Shown piece after piece: positions 45,428-55,350 of a DNA stretch of 64,000 nucleotides. The position numbers and the translations under genes are program-made. Below the pieces are notes generated by a model. It was not told the DNA's origin, did not search any database, and saw only the letters and a program-made list of their open reading frames with translations. Every line of letters begins with the position of its first letter. Position 1 is the stretch's first letter. The DNA is from Enterobacter sp. CC120223-11 (GTDB lineage: Bacteria; Pseudomonadota; Gammaproteobacteria; Enterobacterales; Enterobacteriaceae): contig NZ_OBEF01000004.1 in assembly GCF_900215375.1 (NCBI RefSeq), positions 124,001-188,000 of the forward strand, read 5' to 3'.

Positions 45428-45465
45428 TTGATAATTAAAACTTTTAAATCAGCGTGATAACGCTA

Positions 45466-47064
45466 TCAGGGTTTAATCACTACATCAGGAAAACTCGCCT
45501 TAACACAGCGGGTGTAATCCCCTTTCGTTAGCGCACTGAAGTCATTTTCCTGCCAGTTCACCAGCTTGCAGGCATAGGATTTACCGCCCGGATTTGCTGC
45601 AACGTAGCTGTCATCTTTAACCCAGAACAACGGCATTGCTGCGGAACCCGACTCACCAAATTGTTTCATGCCTTTACACCCGAGCACTTCTGACTCCGGA
45701 ACCGGTACCCCTAACTGCTCAGCAAACGCCTTGTAGTACTCGATGCGGTTCAGCGACTGGGCAACTTCAACGGTGCCACCGCATTCCACACCACCGTTGA
45801 TAATTTGGGTGGTTACGCCGAAACCGGGCACCAGGCCACTGGCTTTATCGGCCCCGTTTGGCTGCCAGCTGCCGTCAATCACCGCCTGCATGCTGGGCTT
45901 CGGCGGCTGCGGCTGAACATAGAAGAAGATAGCGCTTGCCAGGTTCAGCCAGGTATCGGCGACCAGCCATGGCTCCTTCAGCAACTTGTTGACGTCGCCA
46001 TACATCGCCTGCGAGAAGGCACCATAGTTGAAGTTATAGCTCAGCTGTTTTGCGCCACGGCCAAAGTAGCTCAGTGCACGTCCCTGGGCATCTTTCGCGC
46101 ATGGCCATGCTTTGCCCTGCCAGGTGTCAGGATCGCAAGTCGCACCGGTATATTTATCAAAGGTATTTTCATCAAGCCCCATTTCGCGTACCCAGTGCAG
46201 CCCCTGCTGCCACTGTGCAACGTCGCTTTGGCTGGCATGCTCCCCGGTCTCCTGAACGAAATGCGCAAACATCGTCGCCAGCGTTTTTTTACACACAGCG
46301 TCGGCATCTTCACCTTCGCCACACAAAATGGGGAATTTACCTACGGCTTTCAGGAAGTTTTCATAGGTATAGGCCGGGTCGCGATGAGGGAAGAAAGTCT
46401 CCCATTTGTCCGCGGTGATTATCCGCTCAACGCGCTTAACGTTCGCTGGATTACTATCCGCGCCGGGTTTGATCCGTTCCACGGCATCATTACCCAGGGT
46501 TTTCAGCGCATTTTTTACCGCGATAAGCTGCGGGGTGTTGGTCAGTTCAGCCTCACGTTCGTCCAGTTCTTTTTGCGTCAGCCCCAGGCCGGGCTCCGGT
46601 TCAGCGCCATAAAGATCCCAGGCCGAATTCCATGCCCAGCCTTCTCCCGGACGATACGCATCTGCGCTGCTGCTACACCATGTGGCAACCTTACAGATGT
46701 AATCCTTGCCCTGATTACTGACAATGTCACCTTGCTTATACTGACTTCCCGGCAAAAATTGCGGATGGTCGGAAGGGCCAGGTTCCGGCTTAGGATCGGG
46801 ATCGGGTTCTGGCTCAGGTTTTGGATCAGGCTCGGTTGAACCGGCGATTTTTTTCCAGACGTTGTCCCATGCATTCACAACGGAAGGATCGGGTTTCTCA
46901 CCGGGATTCGCATACCACTGGGCTTCAAAATCCCCTCCCTGCCAGGTGACTTTGGCACCACCCTGATAGGCTTTGCTGCTGTCATATTTATCGTAAGCAT
47001 GCGCCTGAAACGTCAGTAATATACTGCTTGCGAGAAACGATAACGCAATCTTATCCAGTTTCAT
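45466..47064 (-). CDS. Secreted GH19 chitinase with two CBM5/12 modules
   Basis: 532 aa. The signal peptide (about 1-23, ending QAHA) implies Sec export. Two chitin-binding CBM5/12 modules follow: about 25-72 ([20 protein letters not shown]) and 102-153 ([18 protein letters not shown]), joined by a Pro-Glu-Asp linker (77-98). The GH19 domain (about 205-520) has [18 protein letters not shown], the catalytic acid Glu272 (HFVQETGEH), [14 protein letters not shown] and four or more Cys. It would cleave beta-1,4-GlcNAc chains of fungal or arthropod chitin. RBS AAAAGGAATTGAA. Not linked to an operon. Confidence 0.93.
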   Translation of the reverse strand: MKLDKIALSFLASSILLTFQAHAYDKYDSSKAYQGGAKVTWQGGDFEAQWYANPGEKPDPSVVNAWDNVWKKIAGSTEPDPKPEPEPDPDPKPEPGPSDHPQFLPGSQYKQGDIVSNQGKDYICKVATWCSSSADAYRPGEGWAWNSAWDLYGAEPEPGLGLTQKELDEREAELTNTPQLIAVKNALKTLGNDAVERIKPGADSNPANVKRVERIITADKWETFFPHRDPAYTYENFLKAVGKFPILCGEGEDADAVCKKTLATMFAHFVQETGEHASQSDVAQWQQGLHWVREMGLDENTFDKYTGATCDPDTWQGKAWPCAKDAQGRALSYFGRGAKQLSYNFNYGAFSQAMYGDVNKLLKEPWLVADTWLNLASAIFFYVQPQPPKPSMQAVIDGSWQPNGADKASGLVPGFGVTTQIINGGVECGGTVEVAQSLNRIEYYKAFAEQLGVPVPESEVLGCKGMKQFGESGSAAMPLFWVKDDSYVAANPGGKSYACKLVNWQENDFSALTKGDYTRCVKASFPDVVIKP

Positions 47065-47454
47065 TTCAATTCCTTTTAATAAATAAAAACCAAAAAGCAG
47101 CGTGAATCATCATTACCGAGGCGTATATAAGATCCTTCTCTGTGAATGCGGGAATGTTCTCAGACTGAAAGCACTTATACGTATTTACTGAATGTATTAC
47201 TGAATCGGGCTGACTAAACAGAAATGATATGTCCAGCACAGAAAAATAGAGACTCGCCTTTACAGTGAGATAATTTTATGAGGTAAGGCTTATTCACCGC
47301 TAAAAGCAGCATTACCACTTCCCCCTTGAAATCACTGCCGATATTCTCAACCTGCAACGTTTTGCAGACAGGACTGAAGTCCTGTTCGTGGGAATTTTTT
47401 AAAGACTACTTTTGTGATTTTCATTTCAAATAACGTTTATAAATGGAGTTTTCA
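47065..47454. other. Divergent region upstream of chitinase and peptide 3
   Basis: 390 bp, AT-rich, holds the promoters of both genes. No open frame with an RBS and no clear palindrome was identified. Confidence 0.5.
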
Positions 47455-47745
47455 ATGAGAGAATTAACGCTATCAGATATTCATGAGGTATCGGGCGCAG
47501 GCTTTATTAAAGATGGGCTGGGATCGCTGGGTGGCAAGCTCGGTGATGCGGGTTACAAAATGGTCAGCGGCTCAATCGGTGTGAATATTCCGGTGATTGG
47601 CGATATTAACCTTGGCGATACCCTACCTGACCTTGGGAAAACTATCGGCACGGCCATCGGTGAACAGATTGGCGGGAATATAGAATCATCTATTGCCAAA
47701 ATTCCAGGCATTGGCTCCATTCTCAACGGCTGGTTAGGGAATTAA
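47455..47745 (+). CDS. Orphan microcin-like peptide with Gly-Ala leader (peptide 3)
   Basis: 96 aa. The upstream ATG at 47443 overlaps the RBS (TGGAG), so the start is MRELTLSDIHEVSGA, a 15-residue leader ending Gly-Ala like that of microcin L and otherwise near the colicin V leader. The 81-residue core GFIKDGLGSLGGKLG... is rich in Gly and Ile with Gly-x3-Gly spacing (GKTIGTAIGEQIGG, PGIGSILNGWLG) and lacks cysteine. No exporter or immunity gene is adjacent; the CvaB-like exporter lies about 22 kb upstream. Its own terminator follows. Probably a third substrate of that exporter. Confidence 0.78.
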   Translation: MRELTLSDIHEVSGAGFIKDGLGSLGGKLGDAGYKMVSGSIGVNIPVIGDINLGDTLPDLGKTIGTAIGEQIGGNIESSIAKIPGIGSILNGWLGN

Positions 47746-47844
47746 TTCTCCGGCATCGTCGTGGCAACCAACACCCTCTGAATCGTTTCGACGAACGCCC
47801 TAAGCAGTCATCGGCCAGGCAGAAACTGACGCCGTTAATACAAT

Positions 47845-47867
47845 AAACCCGCCTTTCGGCGGGTTTT
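47845..47867 (+). terminator. Intrinsic terminator after peptide 3
   Basis: AAACCCGCC-TTTC-GGCGGGTTTT perfect stem, about 100 bp after the peptide stop and just before the convergent gss stop. Same stem sequence type as the peptide 1 terminator. Confidence 0.85.
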
Positions 47868-47888
47868 ACTTTTAAAACAGCGAACACG

Positions 47889-49757
47889 CTATGCAGAATG
47901 GTCCTTCTCCACAATCAGCGGTTCGATATCACTCTCTTTCTTGATGACCAGTGAATCATCGCCACGCAGGCAGGTGCCGCCGTAGTTGCCGCCGACGGTA
48001 AAGGTGCAGACCTGAATGTACTTGCCGGCGACGTTTGGCAGGCACCATAGCTGCTGGTAGATGTTTTTACGATCGACAAACTTCCCTGAGCTTTGATCCA
48101 GCAATTCATCATCGTGACTGACAAGGTCGATATTGCTACCGCAGCGGCCCGAAATAGGTTTCACCGCGTAGCCGGTTTTCGCTAATTCATCGTTGACGAC
48201 AAAATCCGTATCCAGCAGATAACGGTGATTCGGGAAGAGCTGCCAGAGCACCGGCAGAATGGCTTTGTTGCCCGGCACCACCGTCCACAGCGGTTCGAAG
48301 ACCATCACTTCCGGGCGCAGCAGCACGTCAATCAGGCGCACTTCGTTGTCCGGATGCCCGGTGCGAATCGGCACGGCGGCAAACTCGGTTTCGCTCACTT
48401 CACGCACCTGCTCGATAGCCGTTTCCCAGGCCCAGGTTTTCCACACGCAGTTCACCGGACGATTGTCACCGTCAATCAGCTGCCCGGCGGCATCCCAGCG
48501 CAGCTCATCAAGGCCGTAAAGAATTTTGCTTTCGAATCCGGCATCCGTCAGCGCCTTTTGCATAAAGCGGGCGTGATAGTTTTCCTCCAGATCCTTGTCC
48601 TGCATGATGTGGACGAACGGCCGCGCGCTGCTGTGTTTCCACGCGCCAATCAACTCGCTCAGCAACCCTTCAGAAGGGTTATAGCCTTCACCGCAATAGC
48701 CGGTTTTCGCCCACTGCTCCAGAATCAGGCCGCCTTCGGTGTGACACGACGCGGAATCGGCGTTGTATTCGTAGACCTTCAGGCCACGCTCATCCATGCA
48801 GAAATCCATGCGCCCGGTGATCATGTCGTGACGACGGCGCTGCCAGGAAAGGCGCAGGCGTGGCCAGAGGATTTTCGGAATGTCGAACAGCGCCAGCAGC
48901 GAATCATCCTTCATCACCTTGTCGGTGGCGTGCAGGTACATCAAATGCAGCTCGTTGGTGGCTTTCACCAGCTCCTGTTCGGCGCATTCGGTGATGGTGA
49001 AATACTGGCAGGGATCTTTATTGATGAAATGCCCGTTGGCGCGAACGTAGGCGGCCTGTAACGGTTCCTGCTCGTTCAGCCATGCGCCGTCAAACTGGCC
49101 TTTATTTTCCAGACGCGCGCCCTGAATATTCAGCGCTTTCCCCGGCAATGCAGGCTGCGGCAGGCTGTGCTCGCTGTTATCCGTCTGGATCATCCAGCCG
49201 AGAATCGTGGTGTCATCGAAGGTATCTTCAATGGTGTAGCGCCCGTCTTTCACCACCAGCGTCAGCTCGCGGGTCCACTGCTGGCCCTGCGGCAGCGGGT
49301 GATGAATCACGTTCTGTTCGGCAACGCGGACCTTGTTACCGATAAGCTGCGTGATCACGGCAACGTGGCCGGTTTCATTAAACTCACCGCCCTTCTGCCA
49401 GATCAGCAGCGAGCCCGCGACCGGCGGACGCTCAGAACCATTAGCAAACGCCTGTAACGGCAGCAGATTGTCGTTCACGACCTGGCGCAAAAAGCGCAAC
49501 GAGAAAATCTCATAGGCCATTCCAACGTCGGTAAAGACAAAGCCGTAGGTCAGAAACAGGAAGCGGCGCGCGAACTCCACGCACTGCCACTTGTGGCCCA
49601 TGTATTCGTTATCGATATAGCTGCGAAAAGAGACATCGCTGTGCGAGAAGTCAGGATCTAAACTGCTGTAGTTTGAGGAGTAAATCGCTACGCCTCCCGG
49701 CGCATACCCTAACAAGGTTCCAAAAGGGGCATCACTGCCGGACATTCCAGTACTCAT
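47889..49757 (-). CDS. gss: Bifunctional glutathionylspermidine synthetase/amidase
   Basis: 622 aa. The N-terminal CHAP amidase has catalytic Cys59 (GHKWQCVEFARR) and His in NETGHVAVI; the C-terminal ATP-grasp synthetase has MITGRMDFCMDE, YEYNADSASCHTEGG and GNKAILPVL. It joins glutathione to spermidine and reverses it, controlling thiol and polyamine pools. The start MSTGMSGSDAPFGTLLGYAP follows GTAGGAA and matches E. coli Gss; a longer open frame begins 33 codons upstream. First conserved backbone gene to the right of the island. Confidence 0.95.
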   Translation of the reverse strand: MSTGMSGSDAPFGTLLGYAPGGVAIYSSNYSSLDPDFSHSDVSFRSYIDNEYMGHKWQCVEFARRFLFLTYGFVFTDVGMAYEIFSLRFLRQVVNDNLLPLQAFANGSERPPVAGSLLIWQKGGEFNETGHVAVITQLIGNKVRVAEQNVIHHPLPQGQQWTRELTLVVKDGRYTIEDTFDDTTILGWMIQTDNSEHSLPQPALPGKALNIQGARLENKGQFDGAWLNEQEPLQAAYVRANGHFINKDPCQYFTITECAEQELVKATNELHLMYLHATDKVMKDDSLLALFDIPKILWPRLRLSWQRRRHDMITGRMDFCMDERGLKVYEYNADSASCHTEGGLILEQWAKTGYCGEGYNPSEGLLSELIGAWKHSSARPFVHIMQDKDLEENYHARFMQKALTDAGFESKILYGLDELRWDAAGQLIDGDNRPVNCVWKTWAWETAIEQVREVSETEFAAVPIRTGHPDNEVRLIDVLLRPEVMVFEPLWTVVPGNKAILPVLWQLFPNHRYLLDTDFVVNDELAKTGYAVKPISGRCGSNIDLVSHDDELLDQSSGKFVDRKNIYQQLWCLPNVAGKYIQVCTFTVGGNYGGTCLRGDDSLVIKKESDIEPLIVEKDHSA

Positions 49758-49907
49758 TGTTCCTACCTGATTTTTTGTTCGGGGGAGCAGGCGGCTGGCG
49801 AAAATCCTGTCGTCGTCTGCGGATTGCCAATGTTCTGACAGAAGTGGCTTAATCATACACCTCGCGGATAAGATAATCGAAACGACAACACAACATCAGG
49901 AGTCAAC

Positions 49908-50456
49908 ATGAGCTTACAGGCACAGGCGCTGGAATGGGGTCATGGCGCAAAAACTTTCGAGGTTTTTCTGGAACCTACCTGTCCCTTCTCGGTTAAGGCG
50001 TTCAACAAACTTGACGCCCTGCTGGCAAAGGTTGGGGAAGAAAACGTGACGGTGAAAATCCGTTTGCAGTCACAGCCGTGGCATATGTTCTCGGGCGTGA
50101 TCGTTCGCTGCATCCTCGCCGCCTCAACGCTGCCGGACGGCAAAGCCAAAGCCAAAAAGGTGATGCAGGCGGTGGCAGACAATCGTGAAGAGTTTGAGTT
50201 TACAGATCACTGCAGCGGGCCGAATATGCAGGCCACGCCGCAGGAGATTGTGGAACGTATTGAGCGCTACAGTGGCGTGAAAGTGTCAGAAGCTTTTGCG
50301 GTGCCAGAACTGCAAACCGTCATTAAGTGGCATTGTAAATACGCCCGGCAGAACGGCATTCACGTCTCCCCGACGTTTATGGTAAACGGCCTGGTGCAGC
50401 CTGATTTAGGCAGCGGGGATGATATTTCCGTTTGGGCCGAGCGGATTCTGGCGTAA
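49908..50456 (+). CDS. DsbA-like thioredoxin-fold protein
   Basis: 182 aa cytosolic protein with no signal peptide. The N-terminal FEVFLEPTCPFSVKAFNKLD holds a CPFS motif (Cys25), a one-cysteine version of the CxxC site, so a thiol transferase or glutathione-dependent role is likelier than disulfide formation. KIRLQSQPWHMFSGVIVR and the cis-Pro loop HVSPTFMVNG fit the DsbA/thioredoxin fold with a helical insertion. RBS AGGAG. It is divergent from gss and may share its thiol context; exact function unknown. Confidence 0.82.
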   Translation: MSLQAQALEWGHGAKTFEVFLEPTCPFSVKAFNKLDALLAKVGEENVTVKIRLQSQPWHMFSGVIVRCILAASTLPDGKAKAKKVMQAVADNREEFEFTDHCSGPNMQATPQEIVERIERYSGVKVSEAFAVPELQTVIKWHCKYARQNGIHVSPTFMVNGLVQPDLGSGDDISVWAERILA

Positions 50457-50483
50457 CCACTGAGTATTGCCCGGTGTCTGATT

Positions 50484-50558
50484 GCCCGGTGGCGGCAGAC
50501 GCCTTACCGGGCCTACAAAATATAACTTTGGGCCGGGCAAGCAACGCGCCGCCCGGCA
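50484..50558. repeat. REP pair between convergent genes
   Basis: GCCCGGTGGCGGCAGACGCC with TTACCGGGCCTAC (50484-50516) and an inverted unit GGCCGGGCAAGC / GCCGCCCGGCA (50531-50558). Confidence 0.8.
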
Positions 50559-50566
50559 ATTCAGCC

Positions 50567-51982
50567 TTATCCCACCAGCAGCGTTTTCGCTTCCAGGTAC
50601 GCCTGCATCCCCCATTTGCCCATTTCACGGCCCAGACCGGACTGCTTCACGCCGCCGAACGGGGCTTTTGGCTCATGCGCCATCGTGTTCACCAGCACTC
50701 GGCCAGACTCGATTTGCTGCGTGACGCGCACTGCACGTTCGGTATCGCCGCCAAGCACCATCGCGCTGAGGCCGTAAGTCGTGTCGTTGGCGATCGCCAG
50801 TGCTTCGGCTTCGTCGCCGTAAGGGATCATCACCAGCACCGGGCCGAAGATCTCTTCGCGCGCTATACGCATCTGGTTATGGCCGACAAACAGCGTCGGC
50901 TTCACGCCCCAGCCTTGTGCCATGCCCGCCGGACGCCCTTCGCCGCCCGCCAGCAGCTTCGCGCCCTCTTCCACGCCAAGGCGGATATAGTCCTGCACCC
51001 GCTGCCACTGCTTGCGGCTGACCATCGGGCCGATTTCTGTTCTCTCATCACGCGGATCGCCGGACTGCACCTGGCTTACCGCCCCGGCAAACGCCTGCTC
51101 AAATTCCGTCTGCCGACTGCGCGGCACCAGAATACGCGTCCCGGCCACGCAAGCCTGCCCGCTGTTCATAAAGCCTGCCGCCAGCGCCAGCGGCACGGCC
51201 TGAGCAGGATCGGCATCGTCCAGAATAATCGTCGGTGACTTCCCGCCCAGCTCCAGCGTGACGCGCTTCAGCGTCCTCGCGCCGCTTTCCACGATGTGTT
51301 TGCCTACCGCCGTCGAACCAGTAAAGGAGATCTTGGCGATATCCGGGTGATGATTAATCACCTCACCGACCACCTCGCCGCGCCCGGTAACGATATTGAA
51401 CACGCCCGCCGGAATCTCTGCCGCATGCAGCGCTTCGGTCACAATCTGCGTCTGCATGGCGCTCATTTCACTCGGCTTTATCACCGCCGTACAGCCCGCC
51501 GCCATTGCCGTCGCAAGCTTATTGCAGATAAAACCAGCGTCGCTGTTCCACGGCGTAATCAGGCCCGCTACGCCAACCGGCGTCATGATCACCTGCGCGC
51601 TGCCCGCCTGTTCTACAAATTCAAAAGACTCCAGCGCCTCAATGGCCTGAGCAATGACGTCCGCAGGATATTGCGCCATCCAGCGGCTTCTGGAACGTGG
51701 CGCGCCGTATTCGGTAACAATCGCTTCGAACAGGTCATCTTCACGCGCCGCCACCGCCGCATGCATACGTTTCAGCACCGCGATGCGCTCTTCTTTACTC
51801 GTACGTGACCAGGCGGGGAAAGCGGCTTTAGCGGCCGCAATCGCCCGTTCGGCATCGACTTCGTCGGCGAGGCGCACGGTGCCAATCACCGCCTCAGTAG
51901 CCGGATTGTAAAGCTCAAAGCGCTCTTCGCCGTGCGGAGTGACGAACTCGCCGTTGATGTAAATGCTGTCGATGCGCTGCAT
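50567..51982 (-). CDS. NAD(P)+-dependent aldehyde dehydrogenase family protein
   Basis: 471 aa. The start MQRIDSIYINGEF follows GGAG by six bases. Motifs: VGLITPWNS (cofactor), KPSEMS, FTGSTAVG, LELGGKSP with the general-base Glu, and NSGQACVAG with the catalytic Cys, then EEIFGPVLV. A complete class of the ALDH superfamily; substrate not predictable from sequence. It is divergent from a LysR regulator across about 100 bp, so that regulator probably controls it. Confidence 0.93.
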   Translation of the reverse strand: MQRIDSIYINGEFVTPHGEERFELYNPATEAVIGTVRLADEVDAERAIAAAKAAFPAWSRTSKEERIAVLKRMHAAVAAREDDLFEAIVTEYGAPRSRSRWMAQYPADVIAQAIEALESFEFVEQAGSAQVIMTPVGVAGLITPWNSDAGFICNKLATAMAAGCTAVIKPSEMSAMQTQIVTEALHAAEIPAGVFNIVTGRGEVVGEVINHHPDIAKISFTGSTAVGKHIVESGARTLKRVTLELGGKSPTIILDDADPAQAVPLALAAGFMNSGQACVAGTRILVPRSRQTEFEQAFAGAVSQVQSGDPRDERTEIGPMVSRKQWQRVQDYIRLGVEEGAKLLAGGEGRPAGMAQGWGVKPTLFVGHNQMRIAREEIFGPVLVMIPYGDEAEALAIANDTTYGLSAMVLGGDTERAVRVTQQIESGRVLVNTMAHEPKAPFGGVKQSGLGREMGKWGMQAYLEAKTLLVG

Positions 51983-52086
51983 GGTGTTCTCCACGAATTC
52001 AGTTTGTGGAGCGAGTATAGAAACGGATGACCGCCACGATAAGAGGGTCTATCCTGAATGGACTGTCACGAAAATCGGGATAATCT

Positions 52087-52980
52087 ATGCATCGCACAGG
52101 AATCACGGAGCTGGAAGTGGTGCTCGCCGTTGCCCATCGTCAAAGCTTTCGCGCCGCCGCACGCGAGCTCGGCATGTCCGCCACGGCGGTAAGCAATGCC
52201 GTCGCTGGGCTGGAAAGTCGTCTGAAAGTCCGGCTGTTCAACCGCTCCACCCGCAGCGTGGCGCTGACGCCCGCAGGCGAGCGCTATGTCGAACGCATCG
52301 CGCCTGCGCTGGCTGAAATTCAGCGTGCATCGGAAGAAATCACCGCCCAGCCCGATACACCCACCGGCACGCTGCGTATTAATGCCCCGCAGGAGAGCGT
52401 GTCGATACTCTATGAGCCGCTTATCGACACCTTCCTGAAGCGCTTCCCGCAAATGCGGCTGGAAATAACCAGCGAGTCCCGGCTGGTGGATATTGTGGCG
52501 GAGGGCTATGACGCGGGGATCCGCCTGGCGGAATCCGTGCCGCAGGACATGATTGCCGTGCCGCTCACGCCGGAAATTCGCATGCGGGTTGTCGCCACGC
52601 CGGAATATTTCGCCGAGCATGGCACGCCGCAGTCGCCGGATGATTTACTGAAGCATCAGAGCGTCGGCATGCGCATGTCGCACGGTGGGATTTATCACTG
52701 GGAGCTGGAGCGCAACCAGCAGAAATTCAACGTCAACGTGCCGCCGCGGATCGTGCTCAACGAAATGCGCGCCATCCACCGCGCCGCGCTCAGCGGGATC
52801 GGCATCGCGTTTATCTCCAACGGGTTTGTGGATAAGGATATTGCCGCCGGACGCCTGGTCAGCGTAATGGACGAGTGGAGTCAGCCGTTCGGCGGCCTGC
52901 AACTCTACTACCCCGGCAGACGTCACGTTCCCCCGGGGCTGAAGGCCTTTATTGGCCTGGCGCAGGAATTACGCCGCTGA
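52087..52980 (+). CDS. LysR-family transcriptional regulator
   Basis: 297 aa. The N-terminal winged helix-turn-helix (about 5-63) has [20 protein letters not shown] and [23 protein letters not shown]; the periplasmic-binding-like effector domain (about 90-292) follows. Closest in style to the AaeR/DsdC-like group of LysR proteins acting on a divergent neighbour. It is transcribed away from the aldehyde dehydrogenase gene and 68 bp before yghU, so it may control either. Effector unknown. Confidence 0.92.
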   Translation: MHRTGITELEVVLAVAHRQSFRAAARELGMSATAVSNAVAGLESRLKVRLFNRSTRSVALTPAGERYVERIAPALAEIQRASEEITAQPDTPTGTLRINAPQESVSILYEPLIDTFLKRFPQMRLEITSESRLVDIVAEGYDAGIRLAESVPQDMIAVPLTPEIRMRVVATPEYFAEHGTPQSPDDLLKHQSVGMRMSHGGIYHWELERNQQKFNVNVPPRIVLNEMRAIHRAALSGIGIAFISNGFVDKDIAAGRLVSVMDEWSQPFGGLQLYYPGRRHVPPGLKAFIGLAQELRR

Positions 52981-53048
52981 ATGTTAAAGCCCGGCTTTTT
53001 GACCTGCTACACTGCCTGAATACTTCAACCAACAAACCAGGTACTCAT

Positions 53049-53915
53049 ATGTCTGACACCAACTATCAGCCTCCGAAAGTCTGGGAGTGGAAAAAGAACA
53101 ACGGCGGCGCGTTCGCCAACATTAACCGCCCGATCTCCGGCCCGACGCACGAAAAGGCGCTGCCGGTCGGCACGCACCCTTTGCAGCTTTATTCCCTCGG
53201 CACGCCGAATGGCCAGAAAGTCACGATCATGCTGGAAGAACTTCTGGCGCTCGGCGTAACAGGAGCCGAATACGACGCCTGGATGATCCGCATTGGCGAA
53301 GGCGATCAGTTCTCCAGCGGCTTTGTCGATGTGAACCCGAACTCCAAAATTCCGGCCCTGAGCGATCATTCAGTCAATCCGCCGCTCCGCGTGTTTGAGT
53401 CCGGTTCGATCCTGCTCTATCTGGCGGAAAAATTTGGCCACTTCCTGCCCAAAGATCCGGCCGCGCGCACCGAAGCGCTGAACTGGCTGTTCTGGCTGCA
53501 GGGCGCGGCGCCGTTCCTCGGCGGCGGCTTCGGCCACTTCTATAACTATGCGCCGGTGAAAATTGAGTACGCGATTGATCGCTTCACAATGGAAGCCAAG
53601 CGCCAGCTGGACGTGCTGGACAAGCAGCTGGCGAAAAACCGCTACGTGGCGGGTGAAGAGTACAGCATCGCCGATATGGCCATCTGGCCGTGGTACGGCA
53701 ACGTGGTGCTCGGCGCGGTGTATAACGCGGCAGAGTTCCTCGATGCTGAAAGCTACAAAAACGTGCTGCGCTGGGCGCAGGACGTGGGCAATCGCCCGGC
53801 GGTGAAGCGTGGACGCATCGTCAACCGTGCGCAGGGGCCGCTCAACGAGCAGTTGCATGAGCGCCACAGCGCCAGCGATTTCGACACCAATACTGAAGAT
53901 AAGCGTCAGAGTTAA
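53049..53915 (+). CDS. yghU: Nu-class glutathione S-transferase-like disulfide reductase YghU
   Basis: 288 aa, the E. coli YghU length, starting MSDTNYQPPKVWEWKKNNGG. The thioredoxin-like N-half has LYSLGTPNGQKVTIMLEELLALG and the GSH-binding FESGSILLYLAEKFG; the helical C-half has the GST motif EYSIADMAIWPWYGNVVLG. YghU binds two glutathiones and reduces disulfides. It lies in the gss-yghU neighbourhood as in E. coli, although aldehyde dehydrogenase, LysR and DsbA-like genes are inserted between them here. A terminator follows. Confidence 0.95.
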   Translation: MSDTNYQPPKVWEWKKNNGGAFANINRPISGPTHEKALPVGTHPLQLYSLGTPNGQKVTIMLEELLALGVTGAEYDAWMIRIGEGDQFSSGFVDVNPNSKIPALSDHSVNPPLRVFESGSILLYLAEKFGHFLPKDPAARTEALNWLFWLQGAAPFLGGGFGHFYNYAPVKIEYAIDRFTMEAKRQLDVLDKQLAKNRYVAGEEYSIADMAIWPWYGNVVLGAVYNAAEFLDAESYKNVLRWAQDVGNRPAVKRGRIVNRAQGPLNEQLHERHSASDFDTNTEDKRQS

Positions 53916-53926
53916 TCCTTCCCGCC

Positions 53927-53948
53927 GACCGGACGTCATCGTCCGGTC
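53927..53948 (+). terminator. Intrinsic terminator after yghU
   Basis: GACCGGACGTCATCGTCCGGTC stem followed by ACTTTTTTC. Confidence 0.85.
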
Positions 53949-54025
53949 ACTTTTTTCTCACATCATATTTACACGCCAATACATTATTAGTATGAATATG
54001 GTTCCTGTTCGCATTTGGCCCGCAA

Positions 54026-55048
54026 ATGTCTGAAATTTCACTTAAGTTACAGATCCAGAATCTGAAAAAGCATAACGCTCGCCTGCTGCGCATCGCCCGT
54101 GATGCAAAAAGCAAGCTCAGCGCTGCGCTGGACGGTACGGGACTGTGCTTATGGCAGCTGGATATTCCGAGCGGGAAACTGATTATTTATAACCGCCGCT
54201 GGGGCGCGATGCTCGGCTATCAGCCCAAAGCCCTGAGCGCTCGTTTCGACGTGTGGCGGGAGCACCTGCACCCGGAAGATAAGCAGCGGGTTTTAGACGC
54301 GTTTTACAGTCATCTGGAAGGTAAAGCCCCCTATTACGAAGCGCTGCACCGAATGCTGCACAGCAACGGCACCGTCACCTGGGTTTTAGATCGCGGGCGC
54401 GTGAGCGAGTGGGACGCCGACGGCAGGCCGCTGAAGGTCACTGGCACCCACATCGACATGACCAAAGAGAAGCAGTACGAAGAGCAGCTTTCTCAGCTGG
54501 CAAACCACGATCCGCTGACCGGGCTCGCCAACCGCCACGCGCTGCTGAAGCACTTTTCCCGCATGCAGCAGGACGAGGCAATGTGCGTGGCCTTTATCGA
54601 TTTAGACGATTTTAAAGCGGTGAACGACCGGTTTGGTCACCGCTGCGGCGATGAACTGCTGATCCAACTGAGCCAGCGCCTGCGCGAAGCCTGCCCGCCG
54701 GAATCTGTCGTCGGGCGACTCGGCGGCGATGAGTTTGTGCTGCTGCTGCCGTTCTCGCTCAACAGTTTGCTGGTGTGGAGCACCGCCCACAACTGCCTGC
54801 GCGCGGCGCTGACGCCGTTTGAACTGGCAAGCGGGACGGCCAGCGTCGGGGCGTCAATTGGTATCAATGAGGTGCAGGCCGAAGATGATTTCAGCGCGGC
54901 ACTTTTGCGGGCCGATATTTCGATGTATCAGATTAAGCACACCGGCAAAAACGGCGCGGCGATTGGTCAGACGCTGATTTCGCTGTCAAACGAAGACTCA
55001 GCGCTCGACGCGGTAGCCCGCCATGAAGTAGCGAACCGCCGCCTCTGA
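54026..55048 (+). CDS. PAS-GGDEF diguanylate cyclase
   Basis: 340 aa cytosolic protein. A short N-terminal coiled coil (about 1-35) precedes a PAS domain with PAC motif (about 35-150, ending [18 protein letters not shown]) and a GGDEF domain (about 165-325). The active site is intact ([12 protein letters not shown], about 233) with [16 protein letters not shown] before it; no RxxD inhibitory site precedes it. It should make cyclic di-GMP in response to a ligand or redox signal sensed by PAS, a possible input to the adhesin genes. No EAL domain. The 3' end overlaps yghW by 51 bp. Confidence 0.93.
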   Translation: MSEISLKLQIQNLKKHNARLLRIARDAKSKLSAALDGTGLCLWQLDIPSGKLIIYNRRWGAMLGYQPKALSARFDVWREHLHPEDKQRVLDAFYSHLEGKAPYYEALHRMLHSNGTVTWVLDRGRVSEWDADGRPLKVTGTHIDMTKEKQYEEQLSQLANHDPLTGLANRHALLKHFSRMQQDEAMCVAFIDLDDFKAVNDRFGHRCGDELLIQLSQRLREACPPESVVGRLGGDEFVLLLPFSLNSLLVWSTAHNCLRAALTPFELASGTASVGASIGINEVQAEDDFSAALLRADISMYQIKHTGKNGAAIGQTLISLSNEDSALDAVARHEVANRRL

Positions 55049-55285
55049 ATTATTTTCGCGGAAAAAATCCATCACCATATCTTTATCGAGGCCGTAGCGG
55101 CGCGTCAGTACGCCCGCTTCCCAGGCGCTGAGCTGCCTGTCACCGGTCTGCTCAAACATTCGGTGGCTAAACCCCAGCACAAATCCCCGTTTGTAATCGG
55201 CGCAAAACTGCCCGACGTTTGCCGCCGCCTCGGCCTGCGCCGCATTCAGCCCGGCTATCAGACCTTTACCAAAATGGTTGTCCAT
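54998..55285 (-). CDS. yghW: DUF2623 protein YghW
   Basis: 95 aa, the E. coli YghW length, beginning [20 protein letters not shown] with the conserved [27 protein letters not shown] and [19 protein letters not shown]. Function unknown. It is convergent with the diguanylate cyclase gene and its 3' end overlaps that gene by 51 bp, so the two transcripts are complementary at their ends. Confidence 0.92.
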   Translation of the reverse strand: MDNHFGKGLIAGLNAAQAEAAANVGQFCADYKRGFVLGFSHRMFEQTGDRQLSAWEAGVLTRRYGLDKDMVMDFFRENNSEAAVRYFMAGYRVER

Positions 55286-55350
55286 CGCTTGCCCTCAAAT
55301 CGCTATATAAAAAATTATATAGCGATATTTTAAGCATTATCCAGCGATTT

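Noticed and set aside
19724..47454. Insertion sequences, integrase or CRISPR array in the island
   Set aside because: No transposase, recombinase or regular repeat-spacer pattern was found; the island nature rests on gene order and the tRNA scar only.
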